From Franconibacter pulveris DSM 19144 (GTDB lineage Bacteria; Pseudomonadota; Gammaproteobacteria; Enterobacterales; Enterobacteriaceae), in NCBI GenBank assembly GCA_000621185.1, contig JHYZ01000013.1, forward strand, positions 62,001-126,000: 64,000 nucleotides of DNA, in the 5' to 3' direction. Positions 49,607 through 58,921 of this stretch are shown here, piece after piece; the stretch's first letter is position 1; each line of letters opens with the position of its first letter. The position numbers and the translations under genes are program-made. The notes under the pieces were generated by a model. It was not told the origin of the DNA and did no database searches. It saw only the letters and a program-made list of their open reading frames with translations.

Positions 49607-50080
49607 TTATTCTTCTTTTATCTGTTGTTCTTTTATTGTTCCATCCGGCAGTTGAATATATTGCCTGGCACCGATGTAGATAAATGTTTTCTTTGTTACG
49701 TCACCCATGATTGACATAAGCTCATTTTTCTTAACGCATTTGGTTTCGCTTTTGATTGAATCAAAACATAGATAATCGTCTTGTGAAATGCCAGATATAA
49801 AATCTTCTGCAGGCAATTTTTCATAACCTTTTCCAAAGTCCATAATAGACAACGAAAAATAACCTTGATCAGGTATCAGGGCATGATCTTTTTCTAAAAG
49901 ATGCTTATTTTGTTTCCACCATTGCAGCCTGAGCTTGTCAGAAGGAGGGAGATCTTTGACTAATACTACGCCATCTCCGGTACGTTTTATTTCGGTGTTA
50001 TAAAAAGGCGGCCAAAAATAAAGTAGTGCGATTATGATCACGGCTGCTATTATAGATAAAAATACTACTGGCTTACGCAT
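49607..50080 (-). CDS. DUF943 family membrane-anchored protein
   Basis: A 157-residue protein with one N-terminal transmembrane helix (VVFLSIIAAVIIIALLYF) and the DUF943 pattern VVLVKDLPPSDKLRLQWWKQNK, then GYFSLSIMDFGKGYEKL and DDYLCFDSIKSETKCVKKNELMS with two Cys. Most of it should be periplasmic. The start MRKPVV is chosen because more N-terminal in-frame codons lie inside the preceding gene. It overlaps the DUF3289 gene by eight bases. Function unknown; possibly immunity to its partner. Confidence 0.78.
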   Translation of the reverse strand: MRKPVVFLSIIAAVIIIALLYFWPPFYNTEIKRTGDGVVLVKDLPPSDKLRLQWWKQNKHLLEKDHALIPDQGYFSLSIMDFGKGYEKLPAEDFISGISQDDYLCFDSIKSETKCVKKNELMSIMGDVTKKTFIYIGARQYIQLPDGTIKEQQIKEE

Positions 50081-50873
50081 GATTCTCTCCAGTAATAGTG
50101 ATGCGGGCTTCCATATTGGTAAAAAAGGGCTTGTAGGCCAGTTTCTCAAAACGCTGAATAACGAACCATATACCAAATAGCTTCCAATATTTGAACAGGG
50201 TTTTAGTCATGTCATCGGTATCCAGTCCAAAGTGATCCTGGCCTTTGAAATGTAATACTGCAGTATATCGGTTATTATCAAAGTTGAGAGATTCAAGAGT
50301 GATTTTAGTGCTGTTTATTTCGTGGATGCTAATACCTAAACCATTAATGCGGTCGGAAAATCTATCAAATTTAGGAAGATGAGATTTGTTTATTTCATTG
50401 GCAAAGTGCCTTGTTTGTAACCCGGAATCCCAGTCTGAAAAGGTATCTAGCGTTCGTTTTATCCTGTTGATAGTGCTTCCCGAAGAGTTATCACCTTCAA
50501 TCATTTTCTTATAGGCCTGATTCATCTGCACATCGTAAAAATCTTTCCCATTGCAATACTGCATATGAGTAAACAGTCTGTGGATAATACCAGTATACGG
50601 CCCCCAGAATGCAAATCTTCCGGCTTCGAACCGAAGCTGATCGAAGAGGATTGCGGCGACCTGCTCCTTGTTCAGTTTAGGCATGTTGCCATAGGCCGGT
50701 ATGGTAATTTTCTGGAAGGCATAGCAATCTACCCGCTCAGAGACCTGGAAAAGGCCGAAGCGCGCTTTAAGTGTTTTTTCAGTCAAATCGCCATACTTCA
50801 TGTCATCTGCGCAACGATCGTTGAATGGCTTGCGGCTGTTAAAAATTATCAAAGGTTGGTCGATACCGCGCAT
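50073..50873 (-). CDS. DUF3289 family protein
   Basis: A 266-residue protein with the DUF3289 features DDMKYGDLTEKTLKARFGL, DQLRFEAGRFAFWGPYTGIIHRLFTHMQYCNGKDFYDVQMNQAYK and HDFGLD-like HFKGQDHFGLDTDD. No signal peptide. The ATG follows AAGGA by ten bases; a possible TATAAT lies about 40 bases further upstream. DUF3289 is often found as the C-terminal part of toxin-like proteins, so a toxin with DUF943 as partner is a reasonable guess. The pair is AT-rich and sits between cbl and tRNA-Asn copy 4. Confidence 0.75.
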   Translation of the reverse strand: MRGIDQPLIIFNSRKPFNDRCADDMKYGDLTEKTLKARFGLFQVSERVDCYAFQKITIPAYGNMPKLNKEQVAAILFDQLRFEAGRFAFWGPYTGIIHRLFTHMQYCNGKDFYDVQMNQAYKKMIEGDNSSGSTINRIKRTLDTFSDWDSGLQTRHFANEINKSHLPKFDRFSDRINGLGISIHEINSTKITLESLNFDNNRYTAVLHFKGQDHFGLDTDDMTKTLFKYWKLFGIWFVIQRFEKLAYKPFFTNMEARITITGENHA

Positions 50874-51022
50874 GTTAAGCAAATCCTTTGGCTATGCGGT
50901 TTAACGATACGCTAATTATACAGATACGTTCGTCTGGCAAAATAGCGGACGTGGTATCAGAGCGACGCGTTGTCAGATAACAGGGGGTGGGTGCGCAATA
51001 ACGCAGTCAGTGATGAAAAGCA

Positions 51023-51049
51023 AAAAGCCCGCATTAAGCGGGCTTTTTT
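51023..51049 (-). terminator. Terminator of tRNA-Asn copy 4
   Basis: AAAAAGCCCGC-ATTAA-GCGGGCTTTTTT, close behind the tRNA 3' end. It is a shorter variant than those of copies 1 and 3. Confidence 0.87.
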
Positions 51050-51054
51050 GAATT

Positions 51055-51130
51055 TGGCTCCTCTGACTGGACTCGAACCAGTGACATACGGATTAACAGT
51101 CCGCCGTTCTACCGACTGAACTACAGAGGA
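51055..51130 (-). tRNA. tRNA-Asn(GTT), copy 4
   Basis: Identical to the other three copies. It lies between the DUF3289/DUF943 pair and mtfA; in E. coli the copy next to mtfA is asnT. Confidence 0.98.
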
Positions 51131-51148
51131 ATCGTGTGAACGGGGCGC

Positions 51149-51177
51149 ATATTAATGGCGCCCCTTTCAGGTGTCAA
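51149..51177 (-). promoter_or_regulatory. Promoter of tRNA-Asn copy 4
   Basis: TTGACA, 17 bases, TAATAT on the minus strand, with the GCGCCCC discriminator. Confidence 0.85.
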
Positions 51178-51230
51178 TGCTAAATTTAACGCGTTGATTC
51201 AACTGGCTATTTATAAGGCAGTTTGCTGAT

Positions 51231-52028
51231 TTAATGCACCTGCCGCTGAACGTGGCCGCTGCCTGTATCAGAAAGCCGCAGCCGGCGAAGCGGGTCCTGG
51301 CCATAGAACTGCGTAAAACGCTGCCAGAGAGATGGGAAGCGCGGCGCAAACAGTTCCGGCGCGCTGAAGAAATATTCCGACAGCACGGCGAAGCATTCCG
51401 CCGGATCCGTTGCCGCGTAGGCATCAATACTGGCCGCATTCTCACCCACCAGATCGATCTCGTCCTGAATATTATTCATGGCGGCATGCAGATCGTGCTC
51501 CCAACCTGCCACTTCACGCAGCGGAATGAACGGAATGCCGCTAGCCCGGTCGCCGTTACGCGTATCGAGTTTATGCGCGACTTCATGGATAACCAGATTA
51601 AAACCGGAGGCGTCGAAAGAATCCTGAATATCCAGCCAGTTAAGCACTACTGGCCCCTGTTGCCAGCTCTGGCCGGCGTGTACGACGCGCTGGCTGTGAA
51701 CGAGACCAATATCATCTTCCCACTCGTCATCGACGATAAAGGGCGCCGGGTAGATAAGCACTTCGTGAAAACCATCGAGCCAGTCGAGTCCCAGTTCCAT
51801 CACCGGCAGGCAGAAGAGCAGGGCGATACGGGCGGTCTTGAGGGAATCAAGCTCAAAGCCCTGTAACGGAACCAGGCGTTTTTGTTGAATAAAGCGTTCG
51901 GCGAGCCGCACCAGCTTGTTCTGTTCATCCGCGGATAAACCCGCCAGCAGAGGGATAGCGAGCGCCTTTTCCCAGGGCATCGGGTCATCATGCGCGTCGT
52001 CGTTTGCTTTCCAGGGCCACTTAATCAT
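51231..52028 (-). CDS. mtfA: Mlc titration factor MtfA (zinc metallopeptidase)
   Basis: A 265-residue cytosolic protein that binds and inactivates the glucose repressor Mlc, and so induces ptsG; it also has aminopeptidase activity. The HExxH zinc motif is [12 protein letters not shown] (about residue 150), with a downstream Glu in [17 protein letters not shown]. The start MIKWPWK gives exactly the E. coli length; eight further in-frame codons upstream are excluded. Confidence 0.94.
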   Translation of the reverse strand: MIKWPWKANDDAHDDPMPWEKALAIPLLAGLSADEQNKLVRLAERFIQQKRLVPLQGFELDSLKTARIALLFCLPVMELGLDWLDGFHEVLIYPAPFIVDDEWEDDIGLVHSQRVVHAGQSWQQGPVVLNWLDIQDSFDASGFNLVIHEVAHKLDTRNGDRASGIPFIPLREVAGWEHDLHAAMNNIQDEIDLVGENAASIDAYAATDPAECFAVLSEYFFSAPELFAPRFPSLWQRFTQFYGQDPLRRLRLSDTGSGHVQRQVH

Positions 52029-52122
52029 CTTATCTGCTCGCAAAGTCGTCACTTGAACAAAATCGAAGGGGCAGGGTCTGTTAAAATGCCAAATTACCTG
52101 GCATCATGGCAACCACCAATAC

Positions 52123-52212
52123 GGAGAGATGCCGGAGCGGCTGAACGGACCGGTCTCGAAAACCGGAGTAGGGGCAACTCTACCGGGGGTTCAAATCCCC
52201 CTCTCTCCGCCA
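52123..52212 (+). tRNA. serU: tRNA-Ser(CGA)
   Basis: A 90-base class II tRNA with long variable arm and encoded CCA. Acceptor GGAGAGA pairs with TCTCTCC; the anticodon stem CCGGT/ACCGG encloses CTCGAAA, anticodon CGA, which reads UCG. The T loop is GTTCAAATC. Adjacent to mtfA as in E. coli. Confidence 0.97.
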
Positions 52213-52745
52213 CTATTCAAGCACTTACCGCCTTAATTTTCAGTGATAAAACTCTCGTTGAGAAAAACTGCAGAAATCCGCTAAACAGCAATTCTCGCCC
52301 CATTTGTCCTGCTATCTTATTCCCTGGTTGTATTCTCTTCCATCATTCAGGTTTATGTTTTATCGCTACGGGCTACCTTCGGCTAACAGTCCACGTGCGC
52401 ACGCCTTGTAGTGGCAACCTTACGGCCCTCGTTTTTTGGTTAAATCTGGTACTAAAGTGCCAGTAGGTGTATTATTTTGGACGCAAAATGGCGCCGGCGA
52501 CACCGCTTTTACGCTTTTAGTATGCGTTGAAATAGTTACGCCATGAAATAAATATCACGTTGCAGCTGATGCGGCGGCTATATGAATGGGCGTTTTAGAA
52601 ATGCGCCATAGAGATTATTTTTGTGCGGACAAAGCGTGCTCTTTTAAATAAAAATGTGAATATCATTAAAAATGAAAAGTAGCCTGATAACACTAAAAAA
52701 ATGGATTGCGCATAATTCCATTCATATCGTACAGGGTGTCTCAGC
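52213..52745 (+). other. Intergenic region between serU and nfrB
   Basis: No convincing gene. No second copy of the tRNA-Ser 3' end and no integrase fragment were found. The last 200 bases are AT-rich and probably hold the nfrB promoter; I could not assign -35 and -10 boxes with confidence. Confidence 0.5.
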
Positions 52746-54974
52746 ATGAATGGACTGGTTGATATTTTTGCGACCTATCTTTATGGCTTAAAGTTTATCG
52801 CCATCGGGCTGGCTTTAATGATGCTTATTAGCGGCCTGGACGATCTCTTCATTGATATAGTCTATTGGGTAAGAAGAGCAAGGCGCGCCGTCACTGTTTA
52901 CCGGCGGCATAAGCCTATGGATTACCAGGCGCTTTATGAGCCTGATGAAAAACCTTTAGCCATCATGGTGCCTGCATGGAATGAAACTGGCGTCATCGGT
53001 AATATGGCAGAGCTTGCCGCTACCACGCTGGATTATGAAAATTACCATATTTTTGTGGGGACTTATCCAAACGATCCTGATACCCAGCGCGATGTAGATG
53101 AAGTCTGTGCGCGTTTCCCGAACGTGCATAAAGTGGTGTGCGCTCGACCCGGACCTACCAGCAAAGCGGATTGTCTGAATAATATTCTTGATGCCATCAC
53201 ACAATTTGAGCGTAGCGCTAAGTTCGCCTTTTCTGGCTTTATTTTACATGATGCTGAAGATGTTATTTCACCGCTTGAGTTGCGCCTTTTTAATTATCTT
53301 GTCGAGCGTAAAGATTTAATTCAAATTCCTGTTTATCCCTTTGAACGGAAATGGAACCATTTCACCAGCATGTCTTATATCGATGAGTTTGCCGAACTTC
53401 ATGGTAAAGATGTGCCGGTGCGTGAAGCCATTGCCGGCCAGGTGCCAAGCGCAGGCGTTGGCACCTGCTTTAGCCGCCGAGCCGTTATGGCGCTTCTGGC
53501 CGACGGGGACGGCATCGCCTTCGACGTGCAAAGTCTTACAGAAGACTACGACATTGGCTTTCGTCTTAAAACTAAAGGAATGACGGAAATTTTTGTTCGC
53601 TTTCCGGTAGTGAGCGAATCAGAGGGTAATCAGCCGCGCCGCTTTCTCCAGCGGGCCCGCTCATCCAATGTTATCTGCGTACGCGAATATTTCCCTGATA
53701 CCTTTTCTACCGCAGTGCGACAGAAGTCGCGTTGGATAATTGGCATTGTCTTTCAGGGGCTCAAAACGCATAAATGGAGCGCCAGCCCGACGCTGAATTA
53801 CTTCCTCTGGCGTGACCGGAAAGGAGCAATAAGCAATTTTCTGAGCTTTACGGCAATGCTCATCATGGTTCAACTGGTGGCGCTATGGCTCTACCAACAC
53901 CTCTGGCCGGATGCGTGGCAATTTCTCTCTATTTTCACCGGCGGCCCGTGGCTGATGACCCTACTGTGGGTGAATTTAGGGCTGATGATTAACCGTATTC
54001 TTCAGCGCGTTATTTTCGTAACGGTCTACTACGGGCTCGGACAGGGATTACTTTCTGTCATCCGTCTTTTCTGGGGCAACCTGGTTAACTTCATGGCCAA
54101 CTGGCGCGCCATCAGACAAGTTATTCAACACGGCGATCCCAGACGAGTAGCATGGGATAAAACCACGCATGATTTTCCAAGCGTAACCGGCGAGACTCGC
54201 GCCCTGCGACCGTTGGGTCAAATCCTTATAGCCCATCAGATAATTACTGAAGCGCAACTTGAGCAGGCGTTAATGAACCGTATACCGGGTTTGCATTTGG
54301 GCGGCTCGCTTATGTTGCAGGGTGTTATTACGTCAACCCAACTGGCGCAAGCGCTGGCAGAACAAAATGGCGTACGCACAGAGTCGATTGACGCCTGGGA
54401 AATTCCTGTCGCGCTGATTGCTAAGGTGCCCGCTTCCATCGCGCTGCGCTATGCCATACTGCCGCTGCGAATAGAGCGGGGCGTAATGGTGCTTGCCAGT
54501 GAAAATGGTATCGATCCGGTCTCTCTGGCAGCGCTTTCCCGTAAACTTAATTGCGAAGTGGAATATGTCATCGTGCCCCGGGGACAGGTTGTCACAGGCC
54601 TGAGGCACTGGTACGCGCGTTATCGCGGCCAGGACGATCGCAGCCTTTTGCAAACGGCGGTGAAAGAAGGGTGGATAAGCGAAGCGCAGTCAGAGGCTAT
54701 CTGGCATCGTTTTGTGCCCCATCAGTTCCTTTTCGCCGAAGTACTCACTACGTTAGGGCATATTAATAGCTCGGCGATCAACGCGTTGCTATTGCGTCAC
54801 GAGCGCAGCCACTTACCGTTGGGTGAATTTCTGGTGAAGGAGGGCGTTATTAGCCAGGAGACGCTCAGCCGGGTATTGTCGCGGCAACAGGAGTTGCAAT
54901 TGTCAATGCAGACATTGCTGAGTGAAGCGGGTCTGACGACGCAGCAGATGGCAGCGCTGGAGCAGGCGGCATGA
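52746..54974 (+). CDS. nfrB: Cyclic-di-GMP-responsive inner-membrane glycosyltransferase NfrB
   Basis: A 742-residue family 2 glycosyltransferase. After an N-terminal helix, the catalytic domain shows HDAEDVISPLELR, LTEDYDIGFRLK (about residue 264) and the processive-enzyme motif QKSRW (about 325). Further membrane helices lie between about 365 and 450. Residues about 495-630 form an MshEN domain (LGQILIAHQIITEAQLEQALMN), known to bind c-di-GMP. In E. coli NfrB makes an N-acetylmannosamine polymer that NfrA exports and phage N4 uses as a receptor. It overlaps nfrA by four bases. Confidence 0.95.
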   Translation: MNGLVDIFATYLYGLKFIAIGLALMMLISGLDDLFIDIVYWVRRARRAVTVYRRHKPMDYQALYEPDEKPLAIMVPAWNETGVIGNMAELAATTLDYENYHIFVGTYPNDPDTQRDVDEVCARFPNVHKVVCARPGPTSKADCLNNILDAITQFERSAKFAFSGFILHDAEDVISPLELRLFNYLVERKDLIQIPVYPFERKWNHFTSMSYIDEFAELHGKDVPVREAIAGQVPSAGVGTCFSRRAVMALLADGDGIAFDVQSLTEDYDIGFRLKTKGMTEIFVRFPVVSESEGNQPRRFLQRARSSNVICVREYFPDTFSTAVRQKSRWIIGIVFQGLKTHKWSASPTLNYFLWRDRKGAISNFLSFTAMLIMVQLVALWLYQHLWPDAWQFLSIFTGGPWLMTLLWVNLGLMINRILQRVIFVTVYYGLGQGLLSVIRLFWGNLVNFMANWRAIRQVIQHGDPRRVAWDKTTHDFPSVTGETRALRPLGQILIAHQIITEAQLEQALMNRIPGLHLGGSLMLQGVITSTQLAQALAEQNGVRTESIDAWEIPVALIAKVPASIALRYAILPLRIERGVMVLASENGIDPVSLAALSRKLNCEVEYVIVPRGQVVTGLRHWYARYRGQDDRSLLQTAVKEGWISEAQSEAIWHRFVPHQFLFAEVLTTLGHINSSAINALLLRHERSHLPLGEFLVKEGVISQETLSRVLSRQQELQLSMQTLLSEAGLTTQQMAALEQAA

Positions 54975-57943
54975 TAATGCGTATCCATTCTCACCGCCTT
55001 TTAACGTTTTTTATTGCTTCACTTCTCAGCGGCAGCGTACTGGCGCAGGAGGACACCACCGAAACCAGCGCCGCAGCGCTTGGGCTGAGCGATTATCGCT
55101 ATTTCATCATCTATCCTCATCTGGAAAAGGCTTTAAGGGCGCAAAAGCAAAATGATGAAAAAACCGCGCTGCGTGAATTTGAAGAGATACGTCGGCGTGA
55201 ACCCAATAATGTTCAGTTAACGCTTTATCAGGCAGAAGCGCTTCGCCATTTTGGTCACAATAAGCAAGCATCGAGTCTGCTTTCGCAGCAATTAAAACAG
55301 CACCCCGACAATAAAAAACTGGCGCAAAGCCTGGCGGCGATACCTGTTGAGCCTGTGTTGGTAACATCTGTGCCGGAGTTACTGGCGCAACAGCAGCGAT
55401 GCGATGAAGAACCTTCTGTTCGCTGCCGCAGCGAAACAGGACAAAACGCGTTGCGACTCGGTGAGATTCAGATTGCCCGTCAGCAGCTTCGCGATCCGGT
55501 GTTTGCCGCGCATTCGCTCGGTGAGGCGCTGCGTAATGACACGCTGCAACGGGCAATCTACCTGAAACAATGGGACATAGCAGACACGCTTTTCTCTGAA
55601 CGCTTTCAGCAGCAACGCCTGAGCCCCGCTGAGCAAGAACAATGGTTTACTGTATTACTTGCCGCGCATCAGGATGAGAACCTACAGGCCCGGCAATCGC
55701 AGGGGCTTTTCAACAGCCCTGAAAATCATCTCGCTTATGCCGCAACGCTTGTGCAACGGGGCGAGACAGCGCTTCTGCAACGCTTCCTCGCGCAGCGACA
55801 GCCTGTTTTCCATACGGCTGAACAGGAAAAACGGTGGATTTATTTACTGTCACGTTTCAGTGTTCATCCGCAAGAGGCGCTGGCGAACTATAACGCGCAG
55901 TTTAGTGAAAATCGGTCATACATAGCGGGTGCAACGCTGCCAGGGCTGCTGAAGTCTGGTCATTACGCCGCTGCGCGACAAATGCTGGCCGGACTGCCCC
56001 AGGATGCGTTTCTGCAAGCGCGTTATGAATTGAGCATAGCAAGTCATAACAGCCATGAAACGCTGCAACTGGCTCAACGTCTCTATGCGCGCTACCCGAA
56101 TGATTTGCAGCGCCTGGATGCGCTCAGCTGGCAATTGATCCAGGCGGGGCAATCGCAGGAGGCGGCGCAAATTTTACTGCAGCACTATCCGTTCCAGGGT
56201 GATGAAAAAATAACGCTCAGGTTATTGATGCGGCTCGTTGAGCTATTGCATGAGCATCCCCAGTGGGCATCTGACGCGCAGAAAACAGAACTCTCGAAGC
56301 CGCTTCACTCTTCCGTTCAACGACGCTTGCAAAGCCAGTTGCCGTGGCTCGTGGAGGATTGTTCAGCCCTGAGTAGCCTGCTTGGTGATATGTCTCCAGC
56401 CTATGACGCGGCGTCGTGGAGCAGGTTGGCGGCCTGTTATCGCGAAACGTTACCCGGCGTGGCGCTCTATGCCTTTCAGCAAGCGGCAGCCCATTCGCCC
56501 GATGTCTGGCACCATCGGGCGGTGGCGTATCAAGCCTACCAGGTTCAGGATTATGCTGCTGCTATGCGCGCCTGGAGGAAAATACCTGTTAACGAGATGA
56601 GTAATGCGGATCTGGTTGCGGCGGCAAATACTGCTCACGCGGCGCAAGAGCGGGATATGCTCTATCGCTTGTTGCAGGAGGAGAAACAGCGTGGGTTGGA
56701 TAACAGCGAGCATTACTGGTGGCTTCATGCACAACGCTACCTGCCAGGAGAGCCTGAAAAAGCGTTAGCTGATTTCAATCGCGCATTGGCAATCGGGCCT
56801 TCGGCGCAAGTTTATGTTTCCCGTGCCAGTATTTACCGTCTGCAGGGCAACACCCGCGCGGCGATTAGTGATTTACGCCAGGCGCTGACAATGGAGCCGC
56901 AAAACGCATCGCTTCAGGCGGCTTTGGGATATGCGTTATGGCAAGACGGTAACGCGGTTCAGTCGCGTGTTTTGCTTGAGCAAGCTTATAAGGCGATGCC
57001 GGACGATCCCGCGCTTATTAAGCAACTCGCTTATGTGAATCAGCGGTTACAGAACGTCTCGGCGGCGCAATATTATGCCCGCCAGGTTATTGATGAAATT
57101 AATGACGACGCGGAACTCGCACCGCCGACAGCTGAGCAAAAGCAGCAGCGTTTTGCTTTCAGACGACTGCATGAAGACATTGCGCGACGCTGGAGTTTTA
57201 CGTATGACAGTTCCGTCGGCCTGCGCTCTGGCACTCTTAATTCAGTGAATAATAAGCTTAACGACGTATCGCCAGGGAAGAGCTACCGAAGCTACGGCCA
57301 GCTTGAAGCGGAATATCGTGTCGGCCGAAACCAGTTGCTGGAAGGCGACTTGCTCTCTGTATATAGCCGCCTGTTTGCCGATACGGCAGGATCAGGCGTA
57401 GCGATGCCCGTAAAAAACCCCATGATTGGGGCAGGCCTGCGCTGGAAACCGCTGCGGGAATCGGTTTTCTTTCTTGCCATTGAGCAACAGGCGCCGCTTG
57501 ATAGCCATCACGGTGAATCGGATGCCATGCTTCGCGCCAGCGCCTCGTTTTTCAATAATGGTCGTTTCAGTGATGAGTGGCATCCGAACGGGCCAGGCTG
57601 GTTTGCGAACAATCTTTACCTTGATGCTGCACATTATGTACGGCAAGACATTCAGGCATGGACCGTTGATTATCGCGTCAGCTGGCATGAAAAAATAACC
57701 GATGGGCAAACGCTGGAGCCCTATGCCCATTTGCAGACCAACGGTTACCGTAATGGTGAAACGCGGGGGGCGCAGACTGGCGGCGCGGGCGTACGATGGA
57801 ACATCTGGACCGGCGAAACCCGATACGATGCCTGGCCGCATAAAGTAAGCCTGGGCCTTGAGTATCAGCATATCCTGAACAGCGTTAATCAACGTTCGGG
57901 CGAGCGCAACAATGTCTTTGTTACGGTTGGAGTTCACTGGTAA
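54971..57943 (+). CDS. nfrA: Outer-membrane exopolysaccharide export protein and phage N4 receptor NfrA
   Basis: A 990-residue protein of exactly the E. coli length. A signal peptide (LLTFFIASLLSGSVLAQ) is followed by a long periplasmic TPR-like solenoid (for example ALREFEEIRRREPNNVQLTLYQAEALR and ALADFNRALAIGPSAQVYVSRASIYRLQGN) and a C-terminal outer-membrane barrel domain from about residue 745 ending VFVTVGVHW, with the terminal aromatic residue. ATG at either of two close positions could start it. It works with NfrB. Confidence 0.95.
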   Translation: MIMRIHSHRLLTFFIASLLSGSVLAQEDTTETSAAALGLSDYRYFIIYPHLEKALRAQKQNDEKTALREFEEIRRREPNNVQLTLYQAEALRHFGHNKQASSLLSQQLKQHPDNKKLAQSLAAIPVEPVLVTSVPELLAQQQRCDEEPSVRCRSETGQNALRLGEIQIARQQLRDPVFAAHSLGEALRNDTLQRAIYLKQWDIADTLFSERFQQQRLSPAEQEQWFTVLLAAHQDENLQARQSQGLFNSPENHLAYAATLVQRGETALLQRFLAQRQPVFHTAEQEKRWIYLLSRFSVHPQEALANYNAQFSENRSYIAGATLPGLLKSGHYAAARQMLAGLPQDAFLQARYELSIASHNSHETLQLAQRLYARYPNDLQRLDALSWQLIQAGQSQEAAQILLQHYPFQGDEKITLRLLMRLVELLHEHPQWASDAQKTELSKPLHSSVQRRLQSQLPWLVEDCSALSSLLGDMSPAYDAASWSRLAACYRETLPGVALYAFQQAAAHSPDVWHHRAVAYQAYQVQDYAAAMRAWRKIPVNEMSNADLVAAANTAHAAQERDMLYRLLQEEKQRGLDNSEHYWWLHAQRYLPGEPEKALADFNRALAIGPSAQVYVSRASIYRLQGNTRAAISDLRQALTMEPQNASLQAALGYALWQDGNAVQSRVLLEQAYKAMPDDPALIKQLAYVNQRLQNVSAAQYYARQVIDEINDDAELAPPTAEQKQQRFAFRRLHEDIARRWSFTYDSSVGLRSGTLNSVNNKLNDVSPGKSYRSYGQLEAEYRVGRNQLLEGDLLSVYSRLFADTAGSGVAMPVKNPMIGAGLRWKPLRESVFFLAIEQQAPLDSHHGESDAMLRASASFFNNGRFSDEWHPNGPGWFANNLYLDAAHYVRQDIQAWTVDYRVSWHEKITDGQTLEPYAHLQTNGYRNGETRGAQTGGAGVRWNIWTGETRYDAWPHKVSLGLEYQHILNSVNQRSGERNNVFVTVGVHW

Positions 57944-58834
57944 ATGAATAAATGCCTCTTTTTGTTATTTCTTTTACTGGTGAACGCGCCCTCATTTGCA
58001 ATGACAGGCATTTTCTGGCAACCGCAATTGCGAGATAACCTTGCAAGCGACACGAGCTGGCAGTCATTGATGCAAACGCTGCGTCAGCAAGGGTTTGATA
58101 CGCTGGTAATACAGTGGACGCGCTATGGCGAGGCGTTTGCTAACGAAACCGAACGCGCTCTTCTGTTAAAGAAAGCGCAGGCGGCGCGTCAGGCGGGGTT
58201 GAAGGTTATCATAGGCTTAAATGCCGACCCCGCTTTCTTTACGCGTCAGAAGCAGCCGCTTGCCGCGCAGGCTAACTACTTAAATCGCTTACTCGTACAG
58301 GATCGTCGCCAGGCGAGGTTATGGGCCAAAACCATGGGTTTTCAGCCGGATGGTTGGTACATCAGCGCGGAAATAGACGATAGTAACTGGCGTGATAAAG
58401 CGGCGCGGGGGCAGATGACCAAGTGGTTGAGCGATACGCGTCGCCAGTTGGTCGCCGTTCTGCACAAGCCCGTTTATATCAGCAGCTTTTTTTCTGGCAA
58501 CATGTCGCCGGAGGGCTATCGTCAACTGGTCGCAGATATAGAAGAGACAGGGGTAAACGTTCTTATTCAGGATGGCGGCGGCGTAGGCAAACTTAACACA
58601 GTACAGCGCGAACTTTATTTACAGGCCAGCGCTGGATGCGAAGTAAAAACACCTGGCAGCGGCATCGTTTATGAAATCTTTACAGCCAATCCTGGCAAGG
58701 TTTTTAGCGCGCAACCCAAATCGGCAGGACAAATTCAGGAGCTGCTGGAAAGACGTTCGTTGTGTGGGAAAAACAGACTTTATTTCTCGCTACGCTATTT
58801 GCCAGCCGCAAAAAATGTTCTCCGTAATGATTAA
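57944..58834 (+). CDS. ybcH: Periplasmic DUF4434 protein YbcH
   Basis: A 296-residue exported protein (signal MNKCLFLLFLLLVNAPSFA). The DUF4434 TIM-barrel pattern begins GIFWQPQLRDN and continues with DTLVIQWTRYG, KVIIGLNADPAFF, DGWYISAEIDDSNW and VNVLIQDGGGVG, with acidic residues at strand ends as in glycoside hydrolases. It may trim the NfrBA polysaccharide, by inference. Start directly follows the nfrA stop (TAAATG). Confidence 0.9.
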   Translation: MNKCLFLLFLLLVNAPSFAMTGIFWQPQLRDNLASDTSWQSLMQTLRQQGFDTLVIQWTRYGEAFANETERALLLKKAQAARQAGLKVIIGLNADPAFFTRQKQPLAAQANYLNRLLVQDRRQARLWAKTMGFQPDGWYISAEIDDSNWRDKAARGQMTKWLSDTRRQLVAVLHKPVYISSFFSGNMSPEGYRQLVADIEETGVNVLIQDGGGVGKLNTVQRELYLQASAGCEVKTPGSGIVYEIFTANPGKVFSAQPKSAGQIQELLERRSLCGKNRLYFSLRYLPAAKNVLRND

Positions 58835-58883
58835 CGCGTCGTCAAAAAAACATTAAAAAGCTCGCTAAAGGCTGGCAATAAAA

Positions 58884-58905
58884 AAGCCCGCACGGCGGCG
58901 GGCTT
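58884..58905. terminator. Bidirectional terminator between ybcH and the porin gene
   Basis: AAGCCCGC / GCGGGCTT with an A run upstream and TTT after, usable by both convergent genes. Confidence 0.75.
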
Positions 58906-58921
58906 TGGCGTCAGCTGATTG

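Noticed and set aside
33540..51050. Recurring AGCCCGC...GCGGGCT blocks as a dispersed repeat family or CRISPR-like array
   Set aside because: They are rho-independent terminators of tRNA-Asn genes and neighbours, far apart, with no spacers or cas genes.
52213..52745. Phage or island remnant downstream of serU
   Set aside because: Translations in all frames gave no integrase or phage similarity and no repeat of the tRNA end was found.
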